Shown here piece after piece: positions 10,137 to 20,067 of a DNA stretch of 64,000 nucleotides. The stretch lies in NCBI GenBank assembly GCA_020248945.1, contig JADCGQ010000010.1, positions 21,808 through 85,807 on the forward strand, given 5' to 3'. This DNA comes from Rubrivivax sp. (lineage in GTDB: Bacteria > Pseudomonadota > Gammaproteobacteria > Burkholderiales > Burkholderiaceae_C). The notes beneath the pieces are model-generated. The model had not been told where the DNA came from. It ran no database searches and saw nothing but the letters and a program-made list of their open reading frames with translations. How positions within the stretch are numbered: the stretch's first letter is position 1; each line of letters begins with the position of its first letter. The position numbers and the translations under genes were made by a program.

Positions 10137-13100
10137 ATGAACGCCCCCCTAGCCCTGCCGACCCCCGCCGCCATCGCCGCGGACGCCGCCGCCCAGGCGG
10201 CCGACACCGACGCCGTGCGCCTGCGCGAGATTCCGTACAACTACACCTCGTTCTCCGACCGCGAGATCGTCATCCGCCTGCTCGGCCGCCGCGCCTGGGA
10301 GATCCTGCAGCAGCTGCGCGAAGAGCGCCGCACCGGCCGCAGCGCGCGCATGCTCTACGAGGTGCTGGGTGACATCTGGGTGGTGCAGCGCAATCCCTAC
10401 CTCGAAGACGACCTGCTCGAGAACCCGAAGCGCCGGCAGTTGCTGATCGACGCGCTGCAGCACCGGCTCGGCGAGGTCGGCAAGCGCCGCACGCCGGCCG
10501 ACGACGCCGCGCGCGATGTGCTGGTGGGCGAGCTGCTCACCGCCGCCCGCGCCGCCGTCGACGCCTTTGCCGCACGCTTCCGCGAGGTGTGGGACCTGCG
10601 CAAGGCCACTCGCCGTACGCTCGGCCGCGCCACCGCCAAGGACAACATCAAGTTCGACGGCCTGAGCCGCGTGAGCCATGTCACCGACGCCACCGACTGG
10701 CGCGTCGAGTACCCCTTCGTCGTGCTCACGCCCGACACCGAGGCCGAGATGGCCGCGCTGGTGGCCGGCTGCGTGGAGCTGGGCCTGACGATCATCCCGC
10801 GCGGCGGCGGCACCGGCTACACCGGCGGCGCCGTGCCGCTGACGTGGAAGAGCGCGGTCATCAACACCGAGAAGCTCGAGGCCATGAGCGAGGTCGAGAT
10901 GGTCACGCTGCCGGGCTTGGCGCAGCCGGTGGCCACCGTCTACAGCGAAGCCGGCGTGGTGACGCAGCGCGTGGCCGATGCCGCCGAACGTGCGGGTTAC
11001 GTTTTTGCGGTCGACCCGACCAGCGCCGAGGCCAGCTGCATCGGCGGCAACATCGCCATGAACGCCGGCGGCAAGAAGGCGGTGCTGTGGGGCACGGCGC
11101 TCGACAACCTGGCGAGCTGGAAGATGGTCACGCCGCAGGCCACCTGGCTGGAGGTGGTGCGCCTGGACCACAACCTCGGCAAGATCCACGACGCGCCCAT
11201 GGCCAGCTTCGAGTTGCGCCACTTCGACGCCACCGGCAAGAAGCTCGATCGCACCGAGCGCCTGGACATCCCCGGCAGCGTGTTCCGCAAGGAGGGCCTG
11301 GGCAAGGACGTGACGGACAAATTCCTCGCCGGCCTGCCGGGCATCCAGAAGGAAGGCTGTGACGGCCTGATCACCAGTGCGCGCTGGATCGTGCACAAGA
11401 TGCCGGCGCACGTGCGCACGGTGTGCCTGGAGTTCTTCGGCAACGCCAAGGACGCGGTGCCGAGCATCGTCGAGATCAAGGACTACCTGTTCTCGCTGCA
11501 GGGCGAGGGGGTGCTGCTGGCGGGCCTGGAGCACCTCGACGACCGTTACCTCAAGGCCGTGGGCTACGCCACGAAGAGCAAGCGCCACGCGGGTTCGAAC
11601 TCGCGCTCGGGTCTGCCGAAGATGGTGCTGATCGGCGACATCGTCGGCCACGACGACGCCGCGGTGGCGCGCGCCACCAGCGAGGTGGTGCGCATCGCCA
11701 ACTCGCGCTCGGGCGAGGGCTTCGTGGCCGTGAGCGCCGACGCGCGCAAGAAGTTCTGGCTCGACCGCAAGCGCACGGCGGCCATCGCCAAGCACACCAA
11801 CGCCTTCAAGATCAACGAAGACGTGGTGATCCCGCTGCCGCGCATGGGCGAGTACACCGAGGGCATCGAGCGCATCAACATCGAGCTCAGCCTGCGCAAC
11901 AAGCTCGAACTGGCCGATGCGCTGACCACATTCTTCCGCCGTGGCCACCTGCCGCTGGGGCGTGGCGACGACGCCAGCGACATCCCCTCGGCCGAGCTGT
12001 TCGAAGACCGCGTGCAGCAGGCGCTGCAATTGCTCGCCGACGTGCGTGCCTTGTGGCAGCAGTGGCTCGACGGCCTCGACGTGCCGCAGCCCGGGCCGGA
12101 TGGGCAGCCGGGCGAGACCTTCTTCGCGCAGATGCAGGACTGGCGGCTGCGCGCCAGCTGGAAGCAGCAGATCCTGAAGCCGCTGCAGGGCATCTTCGCC
12201 GGCAGCGCCTTTGCGCCGCTGCTGGCCGAATGCCAGCGCATCCACGGCGAGGTGCTGCGCGGCCGCGTGTGGGTGGCGCTGCACATGCACGCCGGCGATG
12301 GCAACGTGCACACCAACATCCCCGTCAACAGCGACAACTACGCCATGCTGCAGACGGCCCACGAGGCCGTGGGCCGCATCATGGCGCTGGCGCGGCGCCT
12401 GGGCGGCGTGATCAGCGGCGAGCACGGCATCGGCATCACGAAGCTGGAGTTCCTCACCGACGAGGAACTGGCCTCGTTCGCCAGCTACAAGCAGCGCATC
12501 GATCCCGAGGGCCGCTTCAACAAGGGCAAGCTCTTGCGCGGCGCTATGCAGGGTGCCTGGTCGGCCGATCTGTCGGCCGCCTACACACCGAGCTTCGGGC
12601 TCATGGGCCACGAGTCGCTGATCATGCAGCAGAGCGACATCGGCGCCATCTCCGACAGCATCAAGGACTGCCTGCGCTGCGGCAAGTGCAAGCCGGTGTG
12701 CGCCACGCACGTGCCGCGCGCCAACCTGCTGTACAGCCCGCGCAACAAGATCCTCGCCACCAGTCTGCTGATCGAGGCTTTCCTCTACGAGGAGCAGACG
12801 CGCCGTGGCGTCAGCGTCAAGCACTGGGAAGACTTCGAGGACGTGGCCGACCACTGCACCGTGTGCCACAAGTGCGAGAGCCCGTGCCCGGTGAAGATCG
12901 ACTTCGGCGACGTCACCATGAACATGCGCAACCTGTTGCGCAAGATGGGCCAGAAGAGCTTCCGGCCGGGCAACGCGGCCGCGATGATGTTCCTCAACGC
13001 CACCAACCCCGAAGCCATCAAGCTGATGCGCAAGGGCATGGTGGATGTCGGCTTCAAGGCGCAGCGTTTCCTCAACGGCCTGCTCAAGCCGGTGGCCAAG

Positions 13101-14102
13101 GCGCAGACGGCCAAGCCGCCGGCCACGCTGGGCGCCGCGCCGCTGAAGGAACAGGTCATCCACTTCATCAACAAGAAGATGCCGGGTGGCCTGCCCAAGC
13201 GCACGGCACGTGCGCTGCTGGACATCGAAGACCGCGACTACGTGCCCATCATCCGCAACCCGGCCACGACCACGGCCGACACGGAGGCGGTGTTCTACTT
13301 CCCCGGCTGCGGCTCGGAGCGCCTGTTCAGCCAGGTGGGCCTTGCGACACAGGCCATGCTGTGGCAGGCCGGCGTGCAGACGGTGTTGCCGCCCGGATAC
13401 CTGTGCTGCGGCTATCCGCAGCGGGGCAGCGGACAGTTCGACAAGGCCGAGAAGATCATCACCGACAACCGGGTGCTGTTCCACCGCGTGGCCAACACGC
13501 TGAACTACCTCGACATCAAGACGGTGGTGGTGAGCTGCGGCACCTGCTTCGACCAGCTGCAGGGCTACGAGTTCGACCAGATCTTCCCCGGCTGCCGCAT
13601 CGTCGACATCCACGAGTTCCTGCTCGAGAAGGGCATCACGCTCGAGAACCACACCGCCGGCTACCTGTACCACGACCCCTGCCACAGCCCGATGAAGCAG
13701 CAGGAGCCGATGAAGACGGTGAAGGCGCTGATGGGCGACAACGTCATCAAGAACGAGCGCTGCTGCGGGGAAAGCGGCACACTGGGCGTGACGCGGCCCG
13801 ACATCAGCACGCAGGTGCGCTTCCGCAAGGAAGAAGAGCTGCGAAAAGGCGAACTCGCGCTGCGCGAACGCATGGCCCAGTTGCCCGACGTCAGCGATGC
13901 GGCCAAGGCCAACGTCAAGATCCTCACCAGCTGCCCAAGCTGCCTGCAGGGCCTGAAGCGCTATGAAGACGACATGACGAACGGCCTGCTCGAGGCCGAT
14001 TACATCGTCGTCGAGATGGCGCGCGTGATGCTCGGTGAGGACTGGCTTCAGGCTTACGTCAGCAGGGCCAATGCCGGCGGCATCGAGCGCGTGCTGGTTT
14101 AA
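10137..14102 (+). CDS. Giant FAD/FMN-binding oxidoreductase fused to Fe-S (GlcF-like) domains, DUF3683 type
   Basis: A 1,321-residue cytoplasmic or membrane-associated dehydrogenase. Residues about 20-190 are the DUF3683-type N-terminus. An FAD-binding PCMH fold follows, with [14 protein letters not shown] near residue 220. Next comes an FAD-oxidase C-terminal domain ending with [12 protein letters not shown] and ISGEHGIG near 720-770. Two ferredoxin-like 4Fe-4S clusters come next: [11 protein letters not shown] near 844 and [12 protein letters not shown] near 907. The end carries two cysteine-rich CCG domains ([10 protein letters not shown] and [19 protein letters not shown] and SCPSCLQG). 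This is the GlcD plus GlcF logic of glycolate or D-lactate dehydrogenases in one chain; the substrate is not determined. ATG at 10137 was chosen because the conserved part starts just after it. A large minus-strand open frame over the same DNA is a shadow. Confidence 0.9.
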   Translation: MNAPLALPTPAAIAADAAAQAADTDAVRLREIPYNYTSFSDREIVIRLLGRRAWEILQQLREERRTGRSARMLYEVLGDIWVVQRNPYLEDDLLENPKRRQLLIDALQHRLGEVGKRRTPADDAARDVLVGELLTAARAAVDAFAARFREVWDLRKATRRTLGRATAKDNIKFDGLSRVSHVTDATDWRVEYPFVVLTPDTEAEMAALVAGCVELGLTIIPRGGGTGYTGGAVPLTWKSAVINTEKLEAMSEVEMVTLPGLAQPVATVYSEAGVVTQRVADAAERAGYVFAVDPTSAEASCIGGNIAMNAGGKKAVLWGTALDNLASWKMVTPQATWLEVVRLDHNLGKIHDAPMASFELRHFDATGKKLDRTERLDIPGSVFRKEGLGKDVTDKFLAGLPGIQKEGCDGLITSARWIVHKMPAHVRTVCLEFFGNAKDAVPSIVEIKDYLFSLQGEGVLLAGLEHLDDRYLKAVGYATKSKRHAGSNSRSGLPKMVLIGDIVGHDDAAVARATSEVVRIANSRSGEGFVAVSADARKKFWLDRKRTAAIAKHTNAFKINEDVVIPLPRMGEYTEGIERINIELSLRNKLELADALTTFFRRGHLPLGRGDDASDIPSAELFEDRVQQALQLLADVRALWQQWLDGLDVPQPGPDGQPGETFFAQMQDWRLRASWKQQILKPLQGIFAGSAFAPLLAECQRIHGEVLRGRVWVALHMHAGDGNVHTNIPVNSDNYAMLQTAHEAVGRIMALARRLGGVISGEHGIGITKLEFLTDEELASFASYKQRIDPEGRFNKGKLLRGAMQGAWSADLSAAYTPSFGLMGHESLIMQQSDIGAISDSIKDCLRCGKCKPVCATHVPRANLLYSPRNKILATSLLIEAFLYEEQTRRGVSVKHWEDFEDVADHCTVCHKCESPCPVKIDFGDVTMNMRNLLRKMGQKSFRPGNAAAMMFLNATNPEAIKLMRKGMVDVGFKAQRFLNGLLKPVAKAQTAKPPATLGAAPLKEQVIHFINKKMPGGLPKRTARALLDIEDRDYVPIIRNPATTTADTEAVFYFPGCGSERLFSQVGLATQAMLWQAGVQTVLPPGYLCCGYPQRGSGQFDKAEKIITDNRVLFHRVANTLNYLDIKTVVVSCGTCFDQLQGYEFDQIFPGCRIVDIHEFLLEKGITLENHTAGYLYHDPCHSPMKQQEPMKTVKALMGDNVIKNERCCGESGTLGVTRPDISTQVRFRKEEELRKGELALRERMAQLPDVSDAAKANVKILTSCPSCLQGLKRYEDDMTNGLLEADYIVVEMARVMLGEDWLQAYVSRANAGGIERVLV

Positions 14103-14109
14103 TCGAGGC

Positions 14110-14523
14110 ATGCAGTACGAGGCCGTTCCTTCGGTAAGTCCCATCGCCCTCACCGTGCATCAGGCCTCGCGCGTGCTGGAGGTGGCCTTCGACGACGGCG
14201 CCTCGTTCCGCATCCCCTTCGAATTGATGCGCGTGTACTCGCCGTCGGCCGAAGTGCAGGGGCACGGCCCGGGGCAGGAGGTGCTGCAGAGCGGCAAGCG
14301 CGCGGTCGGCATCGTCGCCATCGAGCCTGTGGGCCATTACGGCGTGCAGCCGCGCTTTTCTGACGGGCACGAAAGCGGCATCTTCACCTGGGCCTACCTG
14401 TACCGCCTCGGCCGCGACGAGGCCAGCCTGTGGCGCCAGTACGAAGACCGCCTGGCCGCCGCCGGCCGCCACCGCGACGCGCCCATGCCCCTGGCCGCGG
14501 CCGGCGGCTGCAGCACCCACTGA
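14110..14523 (+). CDS. DUF971 / gamma-butyrobetaine hydroxylase-like N-terminal domain protein
   Basis: A 137-residue single-domain protein. It contains the DUF971 pattern: LEVAFDDGASFRIPFELMRVYSPSAEV, then VGIVAIEPVGHYGVQPRFSDGHESGIFTWAYL. The domain resembles the N-terminal part of gamma-butyrobetaine hydroxylase, but the oxygenase domain is absent. Related proteins are linked in the literature to Fe-S cluster handling, which is only a hint here. The ATG at 14110 starts 7 bases after the upstream stop, and ubiE begins 19 bases after its end, so the three plus-strand genes are probably co-transcribed. The neighbourhood DUF971-ubiE is common in Burkholderiales. Confidence 0.85.
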   Translation: MQYEAVPSVSPIALTVHQASRVLEVAFDDGASFRIPFELMRVYSPSAEVQGHGPGQEVLQSGKRAVGIVAIEPVGHYGVQPRFSDGHESGIFTWAYLYRLGRDEASLWRQYEDRLAAAGRHRDAPMPLAAAGGCSTH

Positions 14524-14542
14524 GATCTGACCCGAGGCCGCC

Positions 14543-15286
14543 ATGGCGCAGACGCATTTCGGCTACCAGACGGTCGACGAGGCCGACAAGGCCAGCCGCG
14601 TGCGCGGCGTGTTCGACAGCGTCGCCACACGCTACGACGTCATGAATGACGTGCTGTCGTTCGGCCTGCACCGCGCCTGGAAGGCGTTCACGGTGGCGGT
14701 GGCCGACGTGCGGCCCGGCATGCAGGTGCTCGACATCGCCGGCGGCACCGGCGACCTGGCCCGCGCCTTTGCCCGTCGCGCCGGCCCCAGCGGGCGCGTC
14801 GTGCTCACCGACATCAACCAGGCCATGCTGGCCGTCGGCCGCGACCGGCTGCTCGACGAAGGCCTGGCCCTGCCCACCGCCGTGTGCGACGCCGAGCACC
14901 TGCCGTTTCCCACCGGCATGGCCACGGCCGGCTTCGACCTGGTCAGCGTCGCCTTCGGCCTGCGCAACATGACGCACAAAGAAGCAGCGCTGGCCGAAAT
15001 GGCCCGTGTGCTCAAGCCGGGCGGCCGCCTGCTGGTGCTGGAGTTCTCCAAGCCCGCACCGCTGCTGCAGAAGCCCTACGACTGGTACTCCTTCGGCTTC
15101 ATGCCGCTGATGGGCAAGCTCGTGGCCGGCGACGCCGACAGCTACCGCTACCTCGCCGAAAGCATCCGCATGCACCCCGACCCAGCCACGCTGAAGGCGA
15201 TGATGGTCACAGCGGGCTTCGGCCATGTCGACGTGCACCGCCTGGCTGGCGGCATCGTGGCGCTGCACGTGGGGATCAAGTGCTGA
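14543..15286 (+). CDS. ubiE: Ubiquinone/menaquinone C-methyltransferase UbiE
   Basis: The 247-residue SAM-dependent enzyme performs the C-methylation step of ubiquinone synthesis. It begins with [21 protein letters not shown] and continues with [17 protein letters not shown], the UbiE N-terminal signature. The SAM site [11 protein letters not shown] lies near residue 68, and later come [13 protein letters not shown] and LEFSKP. Size and motifs match the family. GAGG lies 5 bases upstream of the ATG. The stop overlaps a GTG start of the next gene. Confidence 0.95.
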   Translation: MAQTHFGYQTVDEADKASRVRGVFDSVATRYDVMNDVLSFGLHRAWKAFTVAVADVRPGMQVLDIAGGTGDLARAFARRAGPSGRVVLTDINQAMLAVGRDRLLDEGLALPTAVCDAEHLPFPTGMATAGFDLVSVAFGLRNMTHKEAALAEMARVLKPGGRLLVLEFSKPAPLLQKPYDWYSFGFMPLMGKLVAGDADSYRYLAESIRMHPDPATLKAMMVTAGFGHVDVHRLAGGIVALHVGIKC

Positions 15287-15726
15287 GGCGGCTGCGCCGG
15301 CGCGTGATCGCGGCGCGCACGGCCGCCCGGGCCTGGCGCTCCACGCGGCGGGTGCGTCGCACGCCCGGCGTGCCCGAGTTCCTGCAGGTGGCCCGCCAGA
15401 GCTTTCTGGAGCTGCAAGCCGCCTGGGACCGCGCCGATTGGCGGGCACTGCAGCAGTTGGCCACCGAGCCGCTGCTCGAAGACCTGCGCGAGCAGCACGC
15501 GATGCGCGGCCCCGGCCCCAACCGCACCGAGGTGGTGGAGTTGCACGCCGAGTTGCTGTCGCTCGAAGAGCTGCGCGAGGCCTTCGTGGCCAGCGTCGAG
15601 TTCCGCGGCCTGATCCGCGAACACGACGATGCCGCTGCCGAGCCGTTTCGCGAACTCTGGCTGCTGGCCAACGTCAAGGCCGCCAACCGCGGCTGGAAGC
15701 TCGCCCGGGTGCAGGCCCTGGCCTGA
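15280..15726 (+). CDS. Tim44-like domain protein (short form)
   Basis: About 148 residues from a GTG at 15280 that overlaps the last codons of ubiE. The segment [38 protein letters not shown] is the start of a Tim44/MBA1-like domain, followed by the acidic and basic strands ending [23 protein letters not shown]. Tim44-like genes after ubiE in Burkholderiales usually encode longer proteins with an N-terminal membrane segment and a glycine-rich linker. Both are missing here; only a basic stretch of Arg residues precedes the domain. It may peripherally bind the membrane. Its role is unknown, and the exact start is uncertain. Confidence 0.7.
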   Translation: MLRRLRRRVIAARTAARAWRSTRRVRRTPGVPEFLQVARQSFLELQAAWDRADWRALQQLATEPLLEDLREQHAMRGPGPNRTEVVELHAELLSLEELREAFVASVEFRGLIREHDDAAAEPFRELWLLANVKAANRGWKLARVQALA

Positions 15727-15861
15727 ACACGCCCGAGCGCGAACAACGAGGCGACTTCCACCCGGGCTGCGGGGGGTTGACGGGCATCTGAGCGTCATCG
15801 AGCGACGGGTAAACTCCGGCGCTTCGCCCGGGTCGAGACTGCGGCCCACAGGAACCCTGCC
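15727..15861 (+). promoter_or_regulatory. Likely promoter region of the eps operon
   Basis: These 135 bases separate the ubiE-Tim44 run from epsD, the first gene of the forward eps block. A TTGACG hexamer at 15777-15782 resembles a -35 element, but the only A/T-rich hexamer downstream (TAAACT, 15810-15815) is 27 bases away, too far for a standard sigma-70 pair. The call rests on position. Confidence 0.4.
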
Positions 15862-16818
15862 ATGACGCTGTTGTTCTCCGCCGCCGCCCGCCGTCGCGGC
15901 CCCCGGTTGGCGCTGGCCCTGGTGGCCACGGCCGTGCTGCTTTCCGCCTGTGGCGAAAAGAAGGACGCCGCAGCCAGCCAGACCGCCGCCAAGGTCAACA
16001 AGGACGAAGTCACCGTCCACCAGATCAACTTCGTGTTGCAGCAGCAGCGCAACCTGCGGCCCGAGCAGGCCGAGGCCGCCAGCAAGCAGGTGCTCGAGCG
16101 CCTCATCGATCAGCAGCTGGCGCTGCAGAAGGCCGAAGAGACCAAGGTCGACCGCGACCCGCGCGTGATGCAGCAGCTCGAGGCGGCCCGCCGCGAGGTG
16201 ATCGCCCGTGCCTACCTCGAGAAGGTCGGCGAGGCGGCTCCCAAGCCCACGCCCGAAGAGATCAAGAAGTACTACGACGAGAAGCCTGCCCTGTTCAGCC
16301 AGCGGCGCATCTACCAGATCCAGGAAATCGGCGTCGAGGCTCCGGCCGACCGCCTGCCCGAGCTGCGCGCGAAGCTCGCCGCGGCCAAGAACATCAACGA
16401 GTTCGTCGAGTACCTCAAGGCCTCGGGCCTGCGCTTCTCGGGCAACCAGGCAGTGCGGGCGGCCGAGCAACTGCCGCTGAACTCCCTGGAGGCCTTGGCG
16501 AAGATGCAGGACGGCCAGGCCATGGTCGTGCCCACGCCCACCGGCGCACAGGTGGTGGTGCTGGCCGGCTCGCGCATGCAGCCCGTCACCGAAGAGCAGG
16601 CACGGCCGGCGATCGAGCAGTTCCTCGTCAACGAGCGCCGACGCAAGCTGGTCGAAGACGACCTGAAGGCGATGCGCACGGCGGCCAAGATCGAGTACGT
16701 CGGCAAGTTCGCCGAGGGCGCGCCCGCGGCCGGTGGCGCCGCAGCCCCGGCAGCGCCGGCGCCGGCCAGCGGTGCCCTCAGCAGTACCGACATCACCAAG
16801 GGCCTGGGGCTCAAGTGA
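15862..16818 (+). CDS. epsD: EpsD-family PpiC-type peptidyl-prolyl isomerase lipoprotein
   Basis: The 318-residue protein starts with a lipoprotein signal ending LLSACGEKKD, so it should be membrane-anchored on the periplasmic side. The region 45-160 has the SurA-like N-domain (KVNKDEVTVHQINFVLQQQR and LERLIDQQLALQKAEE). The region 150-270 contains a parvulin-like domain that lacks a textbook active site. The C-terminus is an Ala/Pro-rich tail. EpsD is the standard first gene of exosortase-B exopolysaccharide loci and is thought to help fold or assemble export proteins. It overlaps epsE by four bases (GTGA). Confidence 0.88.
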   Translation: MTLLFSAAARRRGPRLALALVATAVLLSACGEKKDAAASQTAAKVNKDEVTVHQINFVLQQQRNLRPEQAEAASKQVLERLIDQQLALQKAEETKVDRDPRVMQQLEAARREVIARAYLEKVGEAAPKPTPEEIKKYYDEKPALFSQRRIYQIQEIGVEAPADRLPELRAKLAAAKNINEFVEYLKASGLRFSGNQAVRAAEQLPLNSLEALAKMQDGQAMVVPTPTGAQVVVLAGSRMQPVTEEQARPAIEQFLVNERRRKLVEDDLKAMRTAAKIEYVGKFAEGAPAAGGAAAPAAPAPASGALSSTDITKGLGLK

Positions 16819-17657
16819 GGCCGCTGATCAGGGGCTTTGCAGCGGCCGCCATCGCCTTGGCGACCTTGGCCGGCACGACGGCCGTGTCGGCGCAGGCCAG
16901 CGCGGCGGCACCGGTGCGCGCAGCGCCCGCCGCCGAGTACCGGCTCGGCGCAGGCGACGTGGTGCGCATCACGGTGTTCCAGAACCCCGAGCTCACGCTG
17001 GAGTCGCGGCTCACCGAAGGCGGACAGATCTCGTTCCCGCTGCTGGGGGCCGTCCGCCTGGGAGGGCTGTCGGTGACCGAGGCCGAGAAGGTGCTGGTCG
17101 ACGGCCTGACCAAAGGCAACTTTCTGCGCAACCCGCAGGTCACGATCATCGTGCTGCAGGTGCGCGGCAGCCAGGCCAACTTGCTGGGGCAGTTCAACCG
17201 CCCGGGCCGCTATCCCCTTGAAATGGCCGAGACCAAGCTGAGCGACCTCGTCGCGCTGGCCGGTGGCGTGGCCCCGGGGGGTGCCGATGTCATCGTGATC
17301 ACCGGGCTGCGCAACGGCCAGGCTTTCCGCGAAGAAGTCGACCTGCCAGCACTGTTCGGCCCCGGCGGCCAGACTCGCGACATCGTCGTGAAGAACGGTG
17401 ACGCGATCTGGGTCGACCGCCAGCCGATCGTCTACATCTACGGCGAGGTCCAGCGCCCGGGGCCGATGCGCCTGGAGCGTGGGCTCACGCTGCTGCAGGC
17501 CCTGGCCACAGGCGGGGGCCTCACGCCGCGCGGCACCGAAAAGGGCATCCGCGTGCACCGCAAGTCGGCCGACGGCCAGGTCGAGGTGTCGCAACCGGCG
17601 ATGACCGACCTTCTTCGCGAAGGCGACGTCGTCTTTGTCCGTGAAAGTCTCTTCTAG
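16815..17657 (+). CDS. epsE: Polysaccharide export protein EpsE (Wza-like, SLBB)
   Basis: This 280-residue exported protein has a signal peptide (IALATLAGTTAVSAQ), a poly_export domain (YRLGAGDVVRITVFQNPELTLESRLTEGG, about 35-115) and an SLBB domain (GQFNRPGRYPLEMAE... and VYIYGEVQRPGPM). It should form part of the channel carrying the polymer across periplasm and outer membrane. Unlike classic Wza lipoproteins, I see no lipobox cysteine after the signal peptide. The GTG start at 16815 overlaps the epsD stop. The downstream epsF and epsG supply chain-length control. Confidence 0.92.
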   Translation: MRPLIRGFAAAAIALATLAGTTAVSAQASAAAPVRAAPAAEYRLGAGDVVRITVFQNPELTLESRLTEGGQISFPLLGAVRLGGLSVTEAEKVLVDGLTKGNFLRNPQVTIIVLQVRGSQANLLGQFNRPGRYPLEMAETKLSDLVALAGGVAPGGADVIVITGLRNGQAFREEVDLPALFGPGGQTRDIVVKNGDAIWVDRQPIVYIYGEVQRPGPMRLERGLTLLQALATGGGLTPRGTEKGIRVHRKSADGQVEVSQPAMTDLLREGDVVFVRESLF

Positions 17658-17684
17658 CCAGGCCCAGCGGCCGGCCCCATCGCC

Positions 17685-19133
17685 ATGACCTTCGGGCAGT
17701 TCCTTTCCATCCTTCGGGCGCGCTGGTGGCTGGCCTTGGCCATCCTGGTCGTCACCGTGCTGCTGACCGCGGTCGTGAGCCTGTCGCTGACCAAGCAGTA
17801 CAAGGCCACGGCCAGTGTCGTCGTCGACTTCAAGCCCGATCCGGTGAGCGCCGTGCTCTACGGCGGCGGCGGCTCGCCGGCGCAGATGGCCACGCAGGTG
17901 GACATCATCAAGAGCGACCGCGTGGCCGAGCGCGTGGTTCGCAACCTCAAGCTCAACGAGAACCCGCAGGTGCGCCAGCAGTGGCAAGACGATGCCGGTG
18001 GCCGCGGCACCATCGAAAGCTGGCTTGGCTCGGTGTTCCAGCGCAGCATGGAAGTCGAGCCCTCGCGCGAGAGCGGCGTGATCGTCATCACCTACCGCGC
18101 CGCCGACCCGCGCTTCGCGGCCGCGCTGGCCAACGCCTTCGTGCAGGCCTACATCGACACCACGCTGGAGTTGCGCGTCGACCCGGCGCGCAACTACCAG
18201 TCCTTCTTCGAGAACCGTTCGAAGGAAGCCCGCGACAAGCTCGAAGCCGCGCAAAGCCGCGTCTCCGCCTTCCAGGCCCAGAAGGGCATCATCGCCACCG
18301 ACGAGCGGCTCGACATCGAGAGCGCACGCCTGTCGGAGCTCTCGTCACAGTTCACCGCGCTGCAGGCCATCAGCGCCGAGAGCGGCAGCCGCGAGCGCCA
18401 GGCCCAGGGTGCGCAGGGCGACCGCCTGCCCGAGGTGCTGGGCAACCCCATCGTCGGCTCCTTGAAGGCCGACATCAACCGCGGTGAAGCGGCCATCCAG
18501 CAGCTCACCACGCGGCTCGGCGACAACCACCCCCAGGTGGTCGAGGCCCGGGCCAGCATCGCCGAGTTGCGCCAGCGCCTGGTGGCCGAAACCGTCAAGG
18601 CCACGGGCAGCGTGGCGCTGTCGAACAACATCAACCGCCAGCGCATGGCCGAGGTCAAGGCCTCGCTCGACGCCCAGCGCGACAAAGTGCTGCGCATGAA
18701 GGTCGTGCGCGACGAAGGCCTGGTGCTGGTGCGCGAGGTCGAGAACGCGCAGCGCACCTACGACGCCATCCTGGCGCGGCTGACGCAGTCCAGCCTCGAA
18801 GGCCAGTCGACGCAGAGCAACGTGAACCAGCTGACCACGGCCGTGCCGCCGGTGGAGCCGGCGACGCCGCGCGTGCTGCTCAACGTCATCCTGTCATTCG
18901 TCATCGGCATCCTTCTGGCTGTGGCTGTCGTCTTGCTCCTCGAACTTCGAAACCGGCGCGTGCGGTCCATCGCCGACATCGTGGCAGCGCTCGACCTGCC
19001 GGTGATCGCGGTGATGCCGGGCACTGGCGCCGCGGCGCGCCTGGCCGATCGCCGCATGACCTCGTTGCAGCAGCGGCTGCTGGCCCCGCTGCCCGCCCCA
19101 GGCGGCGCGGCTTCGGCCGGAAAGGGGGCGTGA
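17685..19133 (+). CDS. epsF: Chain-length determinant protein EpsF (Wzz-type co-polymerase)
   Basis: The 482-residue inner-membrane protein has one helix near the N-terminus (WWLALAILVVTVLLTAVVSLSL) and one near residue 410 (VILSFVIGILLAVAVVLLLEL). In between is a large periplasmic part with the Wzz N-domain (TKQYKATASVVVDFKPDPV) and long heptad-like coiled-coil stretches (FENRSKEARDKLEAAQSRV). The Pro-rich PPVEPATPRVLLN before the second helix is typical of the family. The cytoplasmic tail has no kinase; that function is the separate EpsG, whose ATG overlaps the EpsF stop. It sets polymer length with EpsG. Confidence 0.92.
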   Translation: MTFGQFLSILRARWWLALAILVVTVLLTAVVSLSLTKQYKATASVVVDFKPDPVSAVLYGGGGSPAQMATQVDIIKSDRVAERVVRNLKLNENPQVRQQWQDDAGGRGTIESWLGSVFQRSMEVEPSRESGVIVITYRAADPRFAAALANAFVQAYIDTTLELRVDPARNYQSFFENRSKEARDKLEAAQSRVSAFQAQKGIIATDERLDIESARLSELSSQFTALQAISAESGSRERQAQGAQGDRLPEVLGNPIVGSLKADINRGEAAIQQLTTRLGDNHPQVVEARASIAELRQRLVAETVKATGSVALSNNINRQRMAEVKASLDAQRDKVLRMKVVRDEGLVLVREVENAQRTYDAILARLTQSSLEGQSTQSNVNQLTTAVPPVEPATPRVLLNVILSFVIGILLAVAVVLLLELRNRRVRSIADIVAALDLPVIAVMPGTGAAARLADRRMTSLQQRLLAPLPAPGGAASAGKGA

Positions 19134-20062
19134 TGGCGCGGTTCCGTGATGACGACGAGAAGAGCCCCGAGGTGGTCGAGGCGCTGCACGAGGCCGTCGA
19201 CGCCGGTTCGGTGGCCGCCGGCGACCGCGCCAGCGGCAGCATCGGCGACTTCCTCGCCGTGCTGCGTGACCTCAAGCCCGAGCAGGTCGAGCGTATCCTC
19301 GCCTACCAGCGCGACAAGGGCGTCCGCTTCGGCGAAGCCGCCGTGGCGCTGGGCCTGGCCAGCCGCGACGACGTGCTGGCCGCCCTGTCGCAGCAGTTCG
19401 ACTACCCGGTGGCGACGGGCGAGACCCAACGCCTGGGCAGCGAACTCATCACGCTGACCGATCCGTTCGGCACGCGCGCCGAGCACTTCCGCTCCTTGCG
19501 CTCGCAGCTGATGATGCGCGTGTTCGCCGGTGCGGGCCCGCACCCGGCGCTGGCCGTCATCAGCCCCGACGTCGCCGACGGCCGCAGCTTCTGCGTGGCC
19601 AACCTGGCCGTTGTGCTGGCGCAGCTGGGCGGGCGCACGCTGCTGGTTGATGCCGACCTGCGCGGCCCACGCCAGCACGAGATCTTCCAGCTCGACAACC
19701 GCTCGGGCCTGTCGAGCATCCTGTCGGGCCGCTCCGACCAGGGCGCCATCCAGCCCATCGCCGCCGTGCCCAGCCTGTTCGTGCTGACCGCGGGGACCAC
19801 GCCGCCGAACCCGCTCGAACTCGTCGAGCGCGCCAGCTTCGGCCTGCTGATGCGCGAGCTCACGGCCAAGTTCGATCACGTCGTCATCGACACACCGGCT
19901 GCGGCCCACGGCGCCGACGCCAGCGTCATCGCGGCCCGCTCCGGCGCCGCGCTGATCGTGGCGCGCAAGGACAAGAGCCGTTTCGCGACGCTGCAGGAAC
20001 TGGTCGCCAGCTTTGCCGGCACGCCCGCGCAACTGGCCGGCGTGGTCTACAACGAAGCCTGA
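19133..20062 (+). CDS. epsG: Chain-length-associated BY-kinase-like protein EpsG
   Basis: About 309 residues with a polysaccharide-synthesis ATPase fold of the bacterial tyrosine kinase type. Residues 40-105 carry a GspE-N/MshEN-like segment (AYQRDKGVRFGEAAVALGLASRDDVLAALSQQF). The ATPase region starts with EHFRSLRSQLM. The Walker A equivalent reads SPDVADGRSF, with Arg where Lys is normal; Walker A-prime is intact (LLVDADLRGPRQH) and Walker B is VVIDTPAA. The C-terminus ends VVYNEA without a tyrosine cluster. It normally acts on EpsF to tune polymerisation; catalytic competence is uncertain. ATG at 19133 overlaps the epsF stop (TGATG); a GTG one codon upstream is also possible. Confidence 0.88.
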   Translation: MARFRDDDEKSPEVVEALHEAVDAGSVAAGDRASGSIGDFLAVLRDLKPEQVERILAYQRDKGVRFGEAAVALGLASRDDVLAALSQQFDYPVATGETQRLGSELITLTDPFGTRAEHFRSLRSQLMMRVFAGAGPHPALAVISPDVADGRSFCVANLAVVLAQLGGRTLLVDADLRGPRQHEIFQLDNRSGLSSILSGRSDQGAIQPIAAVPSLFVLTAGTTPPNPLELVERASFGLLMRELTAKFDHVVIDTPAAAHGADASVIAARSGAALIVARKDKSRFATLQELVASFAGTPAQLAGVVYNEA

Positions 20063-20067
20063 ACATG

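Noticed and set aside
10149..14153. A 1,334-residue minus-strand open frame
   Set aside because: It lies opposite the FAD/Fe-S oxidoreductase, whose motifs are complete; the antisense product has low-complexity His/Val/Ala composition.
15777..15815. TTGACG ... TAAACT as a sigma-70 promoter of the eps operon
   Set aside because: The spacing of 27 bases is far from the usual 16-18.
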